This document shows positions 47,245 through 59,369 of a DNA stretch of 64,000 bases, one piece after another (within the stretch, counting starts at the first letter, position 1; the number at the start of each line of letters is the position of its first letter). The notes beneath the pieces were generated by a model that saw only the letters and a program-made list of their open reading frames with translations, did not search any database and had not been told where the DNA came from. Where the stretch lies: contig JARFIW010001215.1 in the NCBI GenBank assembly GCA_036346225.1, forward strand, positions 2,118,501 through 2,182,500. Direction: 5' to 3'. Source of the stretch: Platerodrilus igneus. Lineage: Eukaryota > Arthropoda > Insecta > Coleoptera > Lycidae. The position numbers were made by a program, and so were the translations under genes.

Positions 47245-48744
47245 AGTTTACGGTTCTTACGATAAAGTAATGAAAATCTAATAATATCGAATAAATCTAA
47301 ATAATTATAATGAAATATACATGTATATTATCGAATCAGGATATCAGGTATAGAGTGGTTATGTAAGGATGTAGGTTAGATAAGGAAATGAAGTGTAAAG
47401 CATAAGTGAGAAGTAATAGCATTGAAATAGATAAGTATAAAATAAAGTAATGTATATAGATCTAGATAACATAGAGCTTAAAGCTACATAGAAAGAAGCT
47501 AACTAGTATAACAGCATACAGTAAACTGTCACAAAGATGACTACTATAAGATAACCATAAGAAAATGCAACAAATTAAAACAAAGTAACTAATCGTTATT
47601 AACTAATCTAACGTAATGAACTCATGTAAAGATAGAATCATTAAAACAATAAGAAGATATAAATATATAGACTGATTATAATTAACAATTAATTATTATA
47701 TGAATTTATGTATAGTTTAATGTCAATTATTATAAATCATGATAAATACTAATTGAAATCATTAAATTTACTGTGAATACATATATTACTTACAGTAGAA
47801 TTTATATTAATATGTAAATTAATCGTATTATGACATATTATATAATCAATCACATCTTCAGATAATAAACTGTACAATTAGTATCGTATAATTGACAGTT
47901 ATAACAACTATATAATATAAGATAATTAATCTATACATAATTAGCAATATAATTACATAGAAACAGTTGTAGTACATATAATGATACTGTGTAATATCAT
48001 AATGCATCGAAACATTACTATAACTACAAGATATGATACATAACAAGCTATACATTTAATTAAAGAAATTAACTAATTATCTAAATACTAATAACTATAA
48101 TTTGTCTTAATATAATGAATTATATAACTAAATTAAATAATAAGAAATAAATTTAACATTCAATTAAGATTATATTAAATAAAATTATAACATCTACATT
48201 AAATATTATACAAAAATATTAATCGAATTTAATATTAATCTTTATGAACTAAAAAACTAATCAATGCTTCGTATATTAAATATTAAAAAAAAATATTAAT
48301 TTAATTTTTCAATTAATATAAATTTTAATTACCAAATTTAATAAAAATTTCTTAAAATTAGTTATTATATTGTATATAATTAAGATATTAAATTACATAT
48401 GGCAATAATTCATTTTAATTATTTAATTTTAATTAATATAAATACGTAATAATAAATAAATTTAGTAAAATAATTAAACTAATGTAATTTAATAGTATTT
48501 TTGTATGAGTAGAGTAACAAATGAATAATATACATGATTAAATTTAATACTTTGGAATTAATAATCAGTTATTAAATATATAATTATAAATGTATAATAA
48601 AATTTTGGTAGAATCACGTATTAAATTAGGTATGATAAATTGATTAATTAATTATATAATTTTAAGTTAAATTATGTTTATTAATAAAATTATTCAAAAT
48701 AAACTTTACAAATTTCTATTAGATAAATTGAATGATATATTAAC
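47245..48744. other. Extremely AT-rich block replacing part of unit 3
   Basis: About 1.5 kb, most of it nearly free of G and C from 47600 on, built of short A/T words without an obvious fixed period. It stands where units 1 and 2 have about 1.28 kb including R2. I recognise no gene; a minus-strand frame at 47858-48055 is a product of composition. Mitochondrial or control-region DNA was considered but no mitochondrial gene is evident. Confidence 0.75.
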
Positions 48745-50310
48745 AACTGATGAAATTATTGGATAGGCAGTGAAAGGAATTATGGAACACAACACAACGT
48801 TTTAGACTCGTTAAGCGATAAATAGCGATCGACCGTCTTGTTTGTTCTATCATACGAAATCAATTAAACTAATACTAGAGTTCGAAATTAAATGATACTC
48901 GTACACCTTCCGACCTCTAGCGATTTTCTTTACTAATAAAATACCGAAATACATGCAAACTGTAAGAAATAAATTAAACAATCTTTTGTAAACTTAATTG
49001 AAATACAAATAATCCCGGTGCGTAAGCATGCCGGCCGCCAAAACACACAGTGTTCTCCCTAACTACAAATTAAATGTAAAAAAAATTAAGTAACCTCTCT
49101 AAGTAAAAAAGAAAAAATAAGTACATATTGGCAGAGGACACAATTTAATAACTGGCCTCCGAAAAACTCCAGTGGAAGTCTTGACAGACACCACCCGAAT
49201 TTGATCATCGGCACCTGGATGCAAGTCAATCACACGACCCAAAGGCCAACGAAATGGAGAAGTACTATCACTTTTCAGTAGCACCAAAGAATTAAGTTGG
49301 ATTTCAGACACAGCCTTATTCCATTTTCTTCTCATCTGCAACGTATTTAAGTACTCCAGGGAATACCCGAAATAAATGTTCTTTAAACATTTTACACCTT
49401 CCTCGACGAGATCATTAAAGTGAGAACACACAGCAGGACTAAAGTACCAACACAACAAAAGTGTTTCAACCACTTCTTTAGCGAGTTTATGGAATTGACT
49501 GTTAGCATCTATAAAATTTGATCCGTTATCTGTCTAGCAATCGAAAACTCTACCACGTTGAAATTCAAACCTACGAAGCGCAGCAATAAAACTTTCTGCG
49601 GAGTGTTCCAAAGTCAATTCTTCGTACTAGTACATACAAACACGTACACGTAGGATTTAAAATACTTTGAACCACGTGAGCGATGACGTGATACGTAAAA
49701 AGGTCCACAGAAATCGATTGTCGTATGTGAAAAGGGTTTGTGTTCAGAAATTCTGAAGGACGGTAAATCGCCCAAAAGCTGTGGTTTGCATGCCTTCGGA
49801 GAAATCTTGAAACACTTGAAGCAATTGAACAGTCTTTTGAATAACCTTTCTAACGGATAATTTCAGAATTGTTGAACAAATAATGCATTTTAAACCCTGG
49901 ATGTAGATATTGAAATGGGTAGATTCGATTAATTACCGTAGCAAGTTGGTGTGAACTGGGTAGCAGCAGGAGATGCTTTGCTTCATATGACAGTTCGAAA
50001 TTACTAAGACGACCTCTTACTCTTAATAACCCGTTGGAATCAAGAAAGGGAGATCGGTCTAAACTGCTCAGGTAACAATTGTTTTTCCGAATATTCGTAA
50101 TAATATGTGGAGACGGCGTGTCTCATCTAAAGTAATATTTCCTAGTACTTTTACCTAATTTTTTGAAAATTATTAAGTACGCGAAAGCAGTAAACTAAAA
50201 TTCTGAAAATCTTGTTTAAGGATGAAAATTTGTCAATCAGTCACGCTAAAATGTGACATTCAACAGACACTATGAAAATTTTGAGTGTTTCTTCCAAGTT
50301 CCCTTGTGGA
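48745..50310. repeat. Tandem array unit 3, right part
   Basis: Resumes at TGATGAAATTATTGGATAGG, equal to 32815 in unit 1, and follows the unit until about 50310, inside the RNase H block of the BEL fragment, where similarity stops. Confidence 0.88.
49099..50300 (-). pseudogene. pol: BEL/Pao pol fragment, unit 3
   Basis: Retains the DUF5641-type tail (SPFRWPLGRVIDLHPGADDQ, then FRRPVIKLCPLP, the best tail of the three) and the integrase core with TDNGSN preceded by the same TAG stop as unit 2. The zinc-binding module is more damaged than in the other copies, with insertions near 49860-49900 and a deletion near 50110. The RNase H end is cut off at about 50310. Confidence 0.87.
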
Positions 50311-50616
50311 CTATTAACGCCAGAATATTATCCTGATGATGAAGACAATAAAATTATATGTTTAAGTGCCTTTAGTGCTAAAACTTTTAGCCCAAAATAA
50401 GTTTATCACAATCTCAAAACGATTTTATATATCAAAGATATCTTATCAAAAAGGCCTTAATAAAACAAAGGTTTAACAAGATTTATCATTAAACAAAAAC
50501 TACTTCCTTTAAAAACATTTACTCTTCAAAAACAGTCCTAGTATTCTGAAAACTGTCCTACTAAAAACGACGACTTTAAAAACAAATTAAAAAGTTTAAA
50601 AAAAAGCTCTAACATT
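50311..50616. other. Unclassified A-rich stretch
   Basis: Between the broken end of unit 3 and the palindromic LTR unit. I see no feature. Confidence 0.4.
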
Positions 50617-51329
50617 TGTTACATGCCAAAAATCGGCTATGTATCACCTTTAGATTAAGTATAAATTATACGATAGTTCCCGCGAATATTTTAAATAAAC
50701 TTGTCAATTTCCGCCATTCCGGACAGTTGCGTTTGCGCAAAAACGTAATAGTGGCGCCCAACGCAGGGCGCCACTCTTACGCTTTCCCGAGTTTCAAATT
50801 ATTGCGCAATCGTTAAATATAACTTGATTACACGGCAAATTACGCGACATTTGTATCAAATACCAAACACGTTTATAAGTGATACAATTCTCAATTTGCA
50901 ATATAAATAAAGCAATGTACTCACTTAAATCGCACCTTACAGTCAAATCCCAGGGCCATCGCGTCGTTGGTCCATCGTGCTGTCGATGAGCCAGATTTAT
51001 TCGTCCATCCTCTTATGTTTGTCGTAGGTAGGGCAGGAAGGATACAGGTAAAGGCGCACGAGGATAAGGTAAAAGGGAACCTACATACTAAAAAAGAGAA
51101 AAGACACACCACAACCCAGAGAGATGTTCTTGGCTCGAAGTCTCGTGGCTAATGGCTAATGGCGTCGTATCACACACCGCGCATTCGCGCCATCCACTTC
51201 GCGCCTGCGCACTCTTTTGCGCAAACGCAACTGTCTGGAATGACGGAAATTGATAAGTTTATTTGAAAATATTCGCGGGAACTACCTTATAATTTATACT
51301 TATCTAAAGCCGATTTTTTGCATGTAACA
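50617..51329. mobile_element. Palindromic LTR unit with target duplication CATT
   Basis: Both outer ends read inward as TGTTACATG, the U3 end of the element A LTR family. CATT flanks it on both sides (50613-50616, 51330-51333). The right arm is a full LTR on the minus strand (51329 to about 50775). The left arm is the first 120 or so bases of the same LTR on the plus strand, fused to a few terminal LTR bases. The two arms meet at GTGGCGCCC-AACGCA-GGGCGCCAC (50751-50774), two primer-binding-site copies facing each other. The integration footprint shows it moved as a unit. Confidence 0.85.
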
Positions 51330-51436
51330 CATTAAACGATCCTGAATTTGTCCATCAAAAAATTTCACGAGACAGCTATAATTTAAAAAACCGGCTTTAA
51401 TAATAAAAAGAAGGCTCCGAAGTTGAAAAAAATACT

Positions 51437-52869
51437 TTAAAATTGAAAACCTACATATTAAAACAACCAAAAGTTTTCCTGCAAAATAACGAAAATATGT
51501 CCCATGCTTGGCCGCGATTGTTACAGAATGGATATTTTTCTACTGTTACGAGTCAAAACATTTTCAATTTTGACTTGATTTTGAAGGACGGGGACCCCGT
51601 AGCAATAAAAAGGTGCGTCGGTAACTGCAGTGGTTGGAAGTGGGTTCCTATAGATAATAATGAAAAGAATATATACAACACTAAAGAAATACTAAAGGAA
51701 TAGATAACCAAGTTTTCAAGTAAAATTCTGCATTACATTAACACTTGCCCTGAAAGACCTCGTTTTCCTCAAATTCGAGAGGCGCCAAACATTCGGTCGT
51801 TGCAATTTTTGTTCTATTCTTGAATACGCGGAAGACTTATTCTGCATAAAATTCCCTTGTTTTAGTTATTTTTACATTTGGTCGTCACGTTTCTCTGTTC
51901 AAATCAACTACTCCTCTGCCTAATATTGGGGTAGCTGAAGATCCTTTACAACTTACTACCTATTTGCTAAATGAAGTTGAATAACAAAAATCAACCTAAC
52001 TTAAACTCTATTTTTACAAAATGCACCGTCGTACATATACATATAAATATACTTTTCTAACACACTCCTTAGCTGCAATCTGGTCACGTGATGTTAAACT
52101 AAACTCTAAAGCAAATCTTAAAGAAAACTGGGCCCAATCCAGCAACAAAACCATCCATGCACGACATTTTTCGTGCGTTCTAATTGAACTATACACTAAT
52201 GAATCCCAAATGAATGGTAAAGTCGCAATTCTAACAAGAAAACAGCCGAATCACCTATATGATGCTGTCACCTTGTGCTATCCCAAAATGTAGAACTCAT
52301 ACATATTTCTTACTACTTCGCAACTAATAAATTTCTTGCCGAAAGAAATATCAAAACATGTTCACGTTCATGTTCACAAGTAAATTATACTAAATCATAC
52401 ATAGTACTACGCTACTACCTGCAATTCTATTTCTACAATTTAGGTAATGTTTAGGCCACACCAGGTTTTCAATTTTTAAAATAACAGCTGCTACAATAAT
52501 GTCAAAATTCTTAAATTAATGGCGGGATAAACTAATCTAATTTCACTCCCTACAATCGACCACAGCGAAGCAATTTTCAGTCGCAGGCGTTTTGTATTTT
52601 ACCCAGTGCAAAATCAAAGCCTTCCGTTAGTCGCCTAATTTTCTCCTATTCAGCAGTTTTATTTTCCTTTCTATGTACCCAATCCTAACTACATTTTTGC
52701 TACAATCACTTGTATTAAGTACAAACCCCCCTTTAAATTTACCCCACTGAGGAGATTTAGCATTAAAGCTTCTTGATTTTTTTATTATATTACCACATTT
52801 TGACGTTTTTAGATGACCGGTTGCTATCGGACTGTTGCTAATTCAATGTCAAACCGTTTTATTACATTT
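51437..52869. repeat. 1.4-kb tandem repeat, unit 1
   Basis: Starts near ATTGAAAACCTACATATTAA and runs to the start of the next unit. Contains GGGGACCCCGTAGCAATAAA, a short frame ending NCSGWKWVPIDNNEKN...ILKE-stop at 51703, and GGCGCCAAA (51781-51789), whose reverse is TTTGGCGCC. The first unit has the longest version of the frame (86 codons). Confidence 0.88.
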
Positions 52870-54338
52870 AAAATTGAAAAACCTACGTATTTAGAAACAA
52901 CCAAAAATGTTTCTACAAAATCACGAAAAACTATCTCGTATCAAAAAATATGTCCCATGCTTGGCCGCCATTGTTACGGAATGGATATCGAGTGAAACAT
53001 TTTCAATTTGACTCGACTTTGAGGGGCGGGGACCCCGTAGCAATAAAAAGGGTGCATTGGCTAACTGCAGTGGTTGGGAGTGGGTTCCTATAGATAATAA
53101 TGAAAAGAAGATAGACAACACTAATGAAATACAAAAGGAATAGATAACCAGGCTTTCAAGTAAAATTATGCATTGCGTTAACATTTACCCTGAAACGCCT
53201 CGTTTTCGTCAAATTCGAGGAGCGCCAAACAGTCGGTCGTCGCAAGCTCTGTTCTATCCTTGTCTACGTGGAAGACTGTTATTCTGCATAAAACTCCCTT
53301 GTTTTAGTTATTTCTACATTCGGTCGTCACGTTTCTCTGCTCAAATCAACTACTCCTTCTTTGCCTAATATTGGGGTAGCTGGAAATCCTTTCCAAATTA
53401 CTACCTATTTGCTAAATAAAGTTGAATAAAAAAACTCAACCTAACTTAACCTCTATTATCATAAAATGCACCGTCGTACATATACATATAAATATACTTT
53501 TCTAATACTCTCTTTTTCTGCAATCTGGCCAGGTGATGTTAAACTAAACCTTAAAGCAAATCTTAAAGAAAATTGGGCCTAATCCAGCAACAAATCCATC
53601 CGACACACAACATTTTTTGTGCTTTCTTATTGAATTATACACTAATGAATCCCCAATGAATGGTAAAGTCGCAACTCTAACAAGAAAACAGCCCAATCAC
53701 CAACGTTACACTGTCACCTTGTGCTGTCCCAAAATGTAGAACTCACATATTTCTTAATACTTCACAACTAATAAATTTTTCTATCGATTAACGATCTTGC
53801 CGAAAGAAATGTCAAAATTTGTTCACATTCATGTTCACAAATAAATTATACTAAATCATACATAGTACTACGCTACTGCCAGCAATTCTATTTCTACAAT
53901 TTAGGTAATGTCTAAGCCAGGCCAGCTTTTCCATTTTTAAAATATCAGCTGCTACAATAATTCCAAAATTCTCAAATTAATGGCGGGATGAACCAATCTA
54001 ATTTTACTCGCTACAAACGGCCACAGCGAAGCAATTTCGAGTCGCAGGCGTTTTGAACGTTACCCAGCCTGAAATTAAAACTTTCCGTTAGTGGCGTAAG
54101 TTTCTTTTATTCAGCTGTTTTATTTTATTTTCTATGTACCCGAACTTCACTACATTATCGCTACAATTACTTGTACTAAGTCCAAACCCTCTTTAAATTT
54201 ACCCCACTGAGGGGATATAGTATTACAGTCTCCTGATTTTATTTTATTATATTAAGACATTTTGACGTTTTCAGATGACCGGTTGCTATCGGACTGTTAC
54301 TAACTCAATCTCAACTCTTTTATTATTATTATTATTAA
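52870..54338. repeat. 1.4-kb tandem repeat, unit 2
   Basis: Starts ATTGAAAAACCTACGTATTT. It differs from unit 1 by many substitutions and small indels. The same C-terminal peptide is readable (NCSGWEWVPIDNNEKK) with the same stop, but upstream the frame is broken. The core at 53221 is AGCGCCAAA. Confidence 0.88.
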
Positions 54339-55735
54339 TTGAAAAATCTACGTATTAAAAAACAACCAAAAATTTTCCTATAAATCACGAAAAACTATCT
54401 CGTCTCAAAAAAATATTTCCCGTTGTTACGGAATGGATATCGAGTAAACCGTTTTCAATTTTGACTTGATTTTGAGGGGTGGGAGCCCCGTAGCAATAAA
54501 AAGGATGCGCCGCCTAACTGCAGTGGTTGGAAGTGGGTTCCTATAGATAATAATGAAAAGAAAGTAGACAACACTAAAGACATACTAAAGGAATAGATAA
54601 CCAAATTTTCAAGTAAAATTCTGCATTACATTAACACTTACCCTGAAAGGTCTCGCCTTCATCAAATTCGAGGGGCGCCAAACAGGCGGTTGTCGCAAGC
54701 TTTGTTCTATCTTTGTATAAGTGGAAGACTTAATATGCATTAAATTCTCTTGTTTTAGTTATTTCTACATTTGGTCGTCACGTTTTTCTGTTCAAATAAA
54801 CTACTCCTTCTCTGCCTAATATTACGGCAGCTGGAGTCGTTTACAAATTCTTTACAAATAAAAAACTTAACCTAACTTAACCTCTATTAAGATTAAATGC
54901 ACCGTCGTACATGTACATATAATATACTTTTCTAATGCTTTCATTATCTGCATTCTGGCCAGGTGATGTTAAGCTAAACCCTAAGCAAATCTTAAAGAAA
55001 ATACAGCAACAAAGCCTCCTACGCACGACATCCTATGTGCTTTCTTATTGAATTATACACTAATGGATCCCAAATGAACAGTAAAGTCACAACTCTATCA
55101 AGAAAACATCTCAATCACTAACGTTACCCTGATACCTTGTGCTGTCCCAAAATGTAGAACTCGTACATATTTCTTACAACTTCGCAACTAATAAATTTTA
55201 CCATTGATTAACTTACTTGCCGAAAGAAATGTCAAAACATGTTCACAAATAAATTATACTAAATCATACGTTGTACTACGCTACCACCTGCAATTCTATT
55301 TCTACAATTTAGGTGATGTCCAGGTAACACCAGCTTTTTCATTTTTAAAATAACAGCTACTACAATAATTCCAAAATTCTCAAATTATTGGCGGGATGAA
55401 CCAATCCAATTTCACTCCCTACAAACGGCTACAGTGAAGCAATTTCCAATCGCAAGCGTTTTGAACTTTAACCAGCGTACAATCAAAACTTTCCGTTAGT
55501 CGCCTAATTTTCTCCTATTCAGCTGTTTTATTTTACTTTCTATGTACCCGAACCTCACTACATTTTCGCTACAATCACTTGTATTAAATACAAACCCCAT
55601 TTAAATTTATTTCCACTGAGGGGATCTAGCATTAAAGCCCCCTTGATTTTTTATTATATTATCACATTTCGACGTTTTCAGATGACCGGTTGCTATTGGA
55701 CTGTTTAGCAACAATCTCAATACGTTTTACTGTTT
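54339..55735. repeat. 1.4-kb tandem repeat, unit 3
   Basis: Starts ATTGAAAAATCTACGTATTA and ends near the third GATGACCGGTTGCTAT block (55680). It again reads NCSGWKWVPIDNNEKK with the same stop. The core at 54674 is GGCGCCAAA. Confidence 0.87.
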
Positions 55736-56989
55736 TAATGCTCCTACTATTTTATTAATATCCCGGGATTTTTATATTATTACACAATATTTCTATTACT
55801 TTTTATGTCAAATAACACGTCGGAAATTCTTGTTATACTGTAATTCGCGTAGGCGTATCTGTAATTTTATTGATCTGAAACCTTATTGCAGTCTAAATGT
55901 ATATACAGTGACATTATTTTTAGTAACCCAATAAGTGTGTATTTTTATGACTTTGCGTCTACAGATTACATTGTCGTAAAGTGTAATTGTAGTTTAATTT
56001 GTGAGAGCTGCAACAATGTTTATTAAAACTATATTGGATTACTTGAAATTTATTTAGCAAACTTCAAAACTCAACTCTAAGTTACATTTTAATGAATTCA
56101 TGGTTATTTCATATATCTATAGCTTACTAAAAATTACATTCCTTTACTATGCAACTCTGTGGTTAAAACTGGTTGTGGTTCTAGGACAATTTGGAATAAA
56201 GGTACGGATTTAAAGGCAAGTCTAGCTTTTTAAGCATTATTTTAAACGAAATTAAAGATTTTACAGGGTGTTCGCATTACAAATTGGTTCGTTCAAAATT
56301 AAATATTATTTATTTCCCATCTAATTGATCTTGCGTTAGGCATCGCGTTACAAATTTTCCAATTTAACTGCATTTTTTACAAACTCATCGACATTGCAGG
56401 ATTTGCTTTTAGTTCGATTGCGTTTGGTGCACGTCAAATGAAGTGGTTGATTTTCTTTTCCAACTTGAAAGCCTAATTTCTTAATCCTTTTAAATTCCAA
56501 AGACTAACACCACATGCTTCAGAAGTTCGTCCAAGAAATGATTAATTAATTGTATTTATTGCATTTCCTGTATTTCTAATGCTTCCAAATAGGAACTACA
56601 GCACCTTGATTACCACGCTCTCGTTCAAAATAGGCCATAACGTTTTAAATCATCTGGTGTGTTTGGGGTCTGAGGTGTTTGTTTCGAAGCATTATGAACA
56701 ACTAAAAAGCGAACGTTGGCATTGAGTGGATATTATGTTATGCCATTGTAATTTACCTCTCATTACATATAACCAATTCTTTTAGTTTTGAAAAAAATAT
56801 ATTTGCAATGAATAAGTATTGGAAAACTACAACAATAAAGCAGACAAACAAAGTGAAATCTATAGGTAAGTGGCAGTTGTGTATTAAAATTTTAGGTTAC
56901 GAATATTATTTATAAACTGGCATACGTCTTCAAGTTGCTCTATACAAATTGAAATGAAGCGCCTTTTGCTATTCATCTTGTTTTAGCGT
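55736..56989. other. Unclassified, possible transposase HTH scrap near 56340-56560
   Basis: Mostly featureless. On the minus strand, 56560-56340 reads in two frames as FLGRTSEACGVSLWNL and then LGFQVGKENQ, a pattern reminiscent of the helix-turn-helix that opens many insect Tc1-like transposases. It is too short and shifted to assign. Confidence 0.3.
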
Positions 56990-57490
56990 GAGATAGGTTG
57001 TGGGCCTCTTGGAGCGGCTTCTTAAAAAGCTTTTCCAAAAAACTTTTTTCAAATTTATTTTATACTGAAATACAATGATTAAATTTAATTTACAAGTACG
57101 TTATGTTCAGTAACGTTGGAGATCGAAATAATTCTAAGTTGACTTTCACTAATTAAATAAATTAAAAATACGGTGAGTAGCTGAACTAACAACAATGCTA
57201 AAGTTGAAAAGCTCTAGACTGACTAGCCATCTTGGGATGTCGAGGGTATTTATGCTATCCCTGCCCCTCACATAGCTTGTGGGAACTGCAGAGCTCATGT
57301 CTGCTATTTTCTTTATTCATTTATACAATACAAAGTAACCATCTTAATTCTAATAATTGTTATCTTATAACCTACTGTAACTTGCACCTGCACCTGTTTC
57401 CGTTCTCACTGTCTGGCTTGTTTAACTTTCATTAACCTTTTTATTATGTTGCATTGTTGCATCTAACTTAAGTTCTAATAATTCTTAATT
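56990..57490 (-). repeat. 3' LTR of element D
   Basis: Matches 60304-60842 over its whole length (TGGGCCTC...AAAAGCTTTT; GGTATTTATGCTATCCCTGC; GCATCTAACTTAAGTT). It lacks a stretch of about 30 bases found in the other LTR. Plus-strand frames inside it are artefacts shared by both LTRs. Confidence 0.85.
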
Positions 57491-58710
57491 TTTCGTGATT
57501 AATGTCGTTATTATAACAAATGTTAATTAAATTTTCTCTTAACATCCTGTCGTGTTCTGAAAGAGTGGAATCATTTTCACATTCTTCGTCTATTTCCATC
57601 TCGCTAAAATTTACTTCTTCTACGTCAATTGGGGTTGTCAACGATAGTTCTATGGGGTAATCATTTGAGTTTAAAATTTTCGTAGAGGAGTAATTGTCTT
57701 TTATTTGTACTAATGCTGTGGGTGTTTTTACTCCGGGTTGAAATAACATATGATTTATAATTCCTACGTCATCTTTTGAATTTACTAAAATTTTTATTTG
57801 TTTTTCTGTCCTAGGTTTGATGGTGTATTTTTGCTCGGTTTGAATATTACTATTTTGAAATTTAATGGGAAATTGTCCGTGTTTTGTTTTAGTAATCGGT
57901 TTTTTATATCAATGTTGGCTCCTAATTTTCGTAGAAGATCTGTGCCTATTAATCAGTCGTATTAGTCGTTAAATTCAAATATGCAAAATTTATGTTTCAT
58001 TTTTACGTTAAAGATTTTTGCTAGGGGTATGGTTGCTATAAATTGGGTAATGTTGTTTTGTGAGCTGTTTTAATTTTAAAAGGTTTTCTTTATACAAAAT
58101 CTAAATAATGTTTCTTTACGGTCCTGGGGTTATTTAAGGTTTTTGAAGATTCGGTGTCGATTAATAATTTAAGTTCTGCGTGAGGTATTTCTATATAAGG
58201 TAAAATTTATTGATTGATGTTATTTAATTGATTACGTTTGGTCGTTTTTGAGTCGGTCTAACTCAAAATTTGAGCACGCGTTTTTTCGTCGTCCTCTTCG
58301 TAATTTTCATAGGGGTTGTGGCATTCGTAGTTTTCTAATGATTTGTTTCATCGTGTTTATTGCGTAATTATCCGTCACGATTATTGAAATCTTCCACTTC
58401 TTGGTGGAATAGTTCTTCCAAGGTAAAGTTTCGTTTTTGGTTATAGTTTGGTCCGACTTTGCGATATTTTTGTGTTTTGTCTAGGGCTACCAGATGAAGT
58501 GTCCATAGAGGTTGGCTTGTAATAACCATTAAGGTTGTTATTCGTCATCGGTGCGTTTCTGATGGGGTTTGCGCCGAATGTTTGCCTTTGTTGATTTACG
58601 TTTTGATTAAATCTTGGTGTAAATGCGGGTTTTGTAAATTTGAATTGAATGTTTGTCTTGGAAATTGTCGGAATTGGTTGCGGAAATTTGTGTTATTAAA
58701 GTTTGGGTTG
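57491..58710 (-). pseudogene. Post-gag region of element D: nucleocapsid, protease and linker remnants
   Basis: In minus direction, 58700-58300 is an Asn/Gln-rich nucleocapsid-like stretch without a clean zinc knuckle. Around 57980-57900 a short protease-like block (IGTDLLRKLGANIDIKN) is readable in broken frames. Frame 57749-57468 (LSEHDRMLRENLINICY) resembles the linker that precedes RT in gypsy elements. The LTR starts directly afterwards, so the deletion of RT through integrase ends at the LTR edge. Confidence 0.6.
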
Positions 58711-59369
58711 TTAATTCGTTTGTGCGTTAAATGGTGTAAATTTCGGTTGTGTGGATATTTGTGTCGCGGCTTGTATTGTTTCTATTGGTGAGTAATTTTT
58801 GTTCGCGTTAAGGTTATACAGTCTTTTTCTGTAATACATAACATTTTCTTTCTCTACAATCATGTTCATTGCTTCTTCTAAGTTTTGGTGATGTTGAAAT
58901 CTTATTTTTTCCGATAAGCGTTCAGGTAAGGCATTGATGTATGTGTCTAAGGCCATTTCGTCGTACATATTTGTCTTCAATAATCTTATGTTTTGGTCGG
59001 GTTCTTCAATTTTTAGCTTTGTCAAAATCAAACTTTGTACGTCTTGACATTTCATACCGAATTGATAGGTTAATTGATTATTTTCCATCCGTAGGTTTAT
59101 TATCTCGCGGGCTAGACATTTGCTGTTTCGTTCGTCGCCGAAATATCTTCCCACTCGATCAGATCTTCTCGACTGGCAATCAGGGTTAATGATCTGCCAG
59201 CCAGCTTGCTTATTTTTAGGCGTAGGAGTAAAACATTGCGTTCGCTGTCTCCTGGTTTGTAAAAGGATTTTAAAAATATCTCGCACGCGGTGACGAAGAT
59301 CTCTAATAATGTTTCACTTCTGTCATATAGCGGAATGCTCTCAAGATAAAGTTCCATGGCTGAGCTCAT
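58711..59369 (-). pseudogene. gag: Gag of element D
   Basis: Starts MSSAMELYLESIPLYDRSET at 59369 and runs through LLRLKISKLAGRSLTLIASR and EDLIEWEDI. The frame shifts near 59150 to continue as YFGDERNSKCLAREIINLRM, CQDVQSLILTKL, YINALPERLSEKIR and NLEEAMNMIVEKENVMYYRK, ending in an Asn/Pro/Thr-rich tail at 58711. Blocks and order match capsid regions of gypsy/17.6/297 gag, which has no zinc knuckle in this part. A single frameshift separates two long open halves, so decay is modest. Confidence 0.88.

Noticed and set aside
47858..48055. Possible mitochondrial or membrane protein frame in the AT-rich block
   Set aside because: Tyr/Ile/Leu richness follows from base composition, and I recognise no mitochondrial protein order or tRNA.
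51437..55735. CRISPR-like or satellite array
   Set aside because: Units are 1.4 kb with no short direct repeats or spacers; three copies only.
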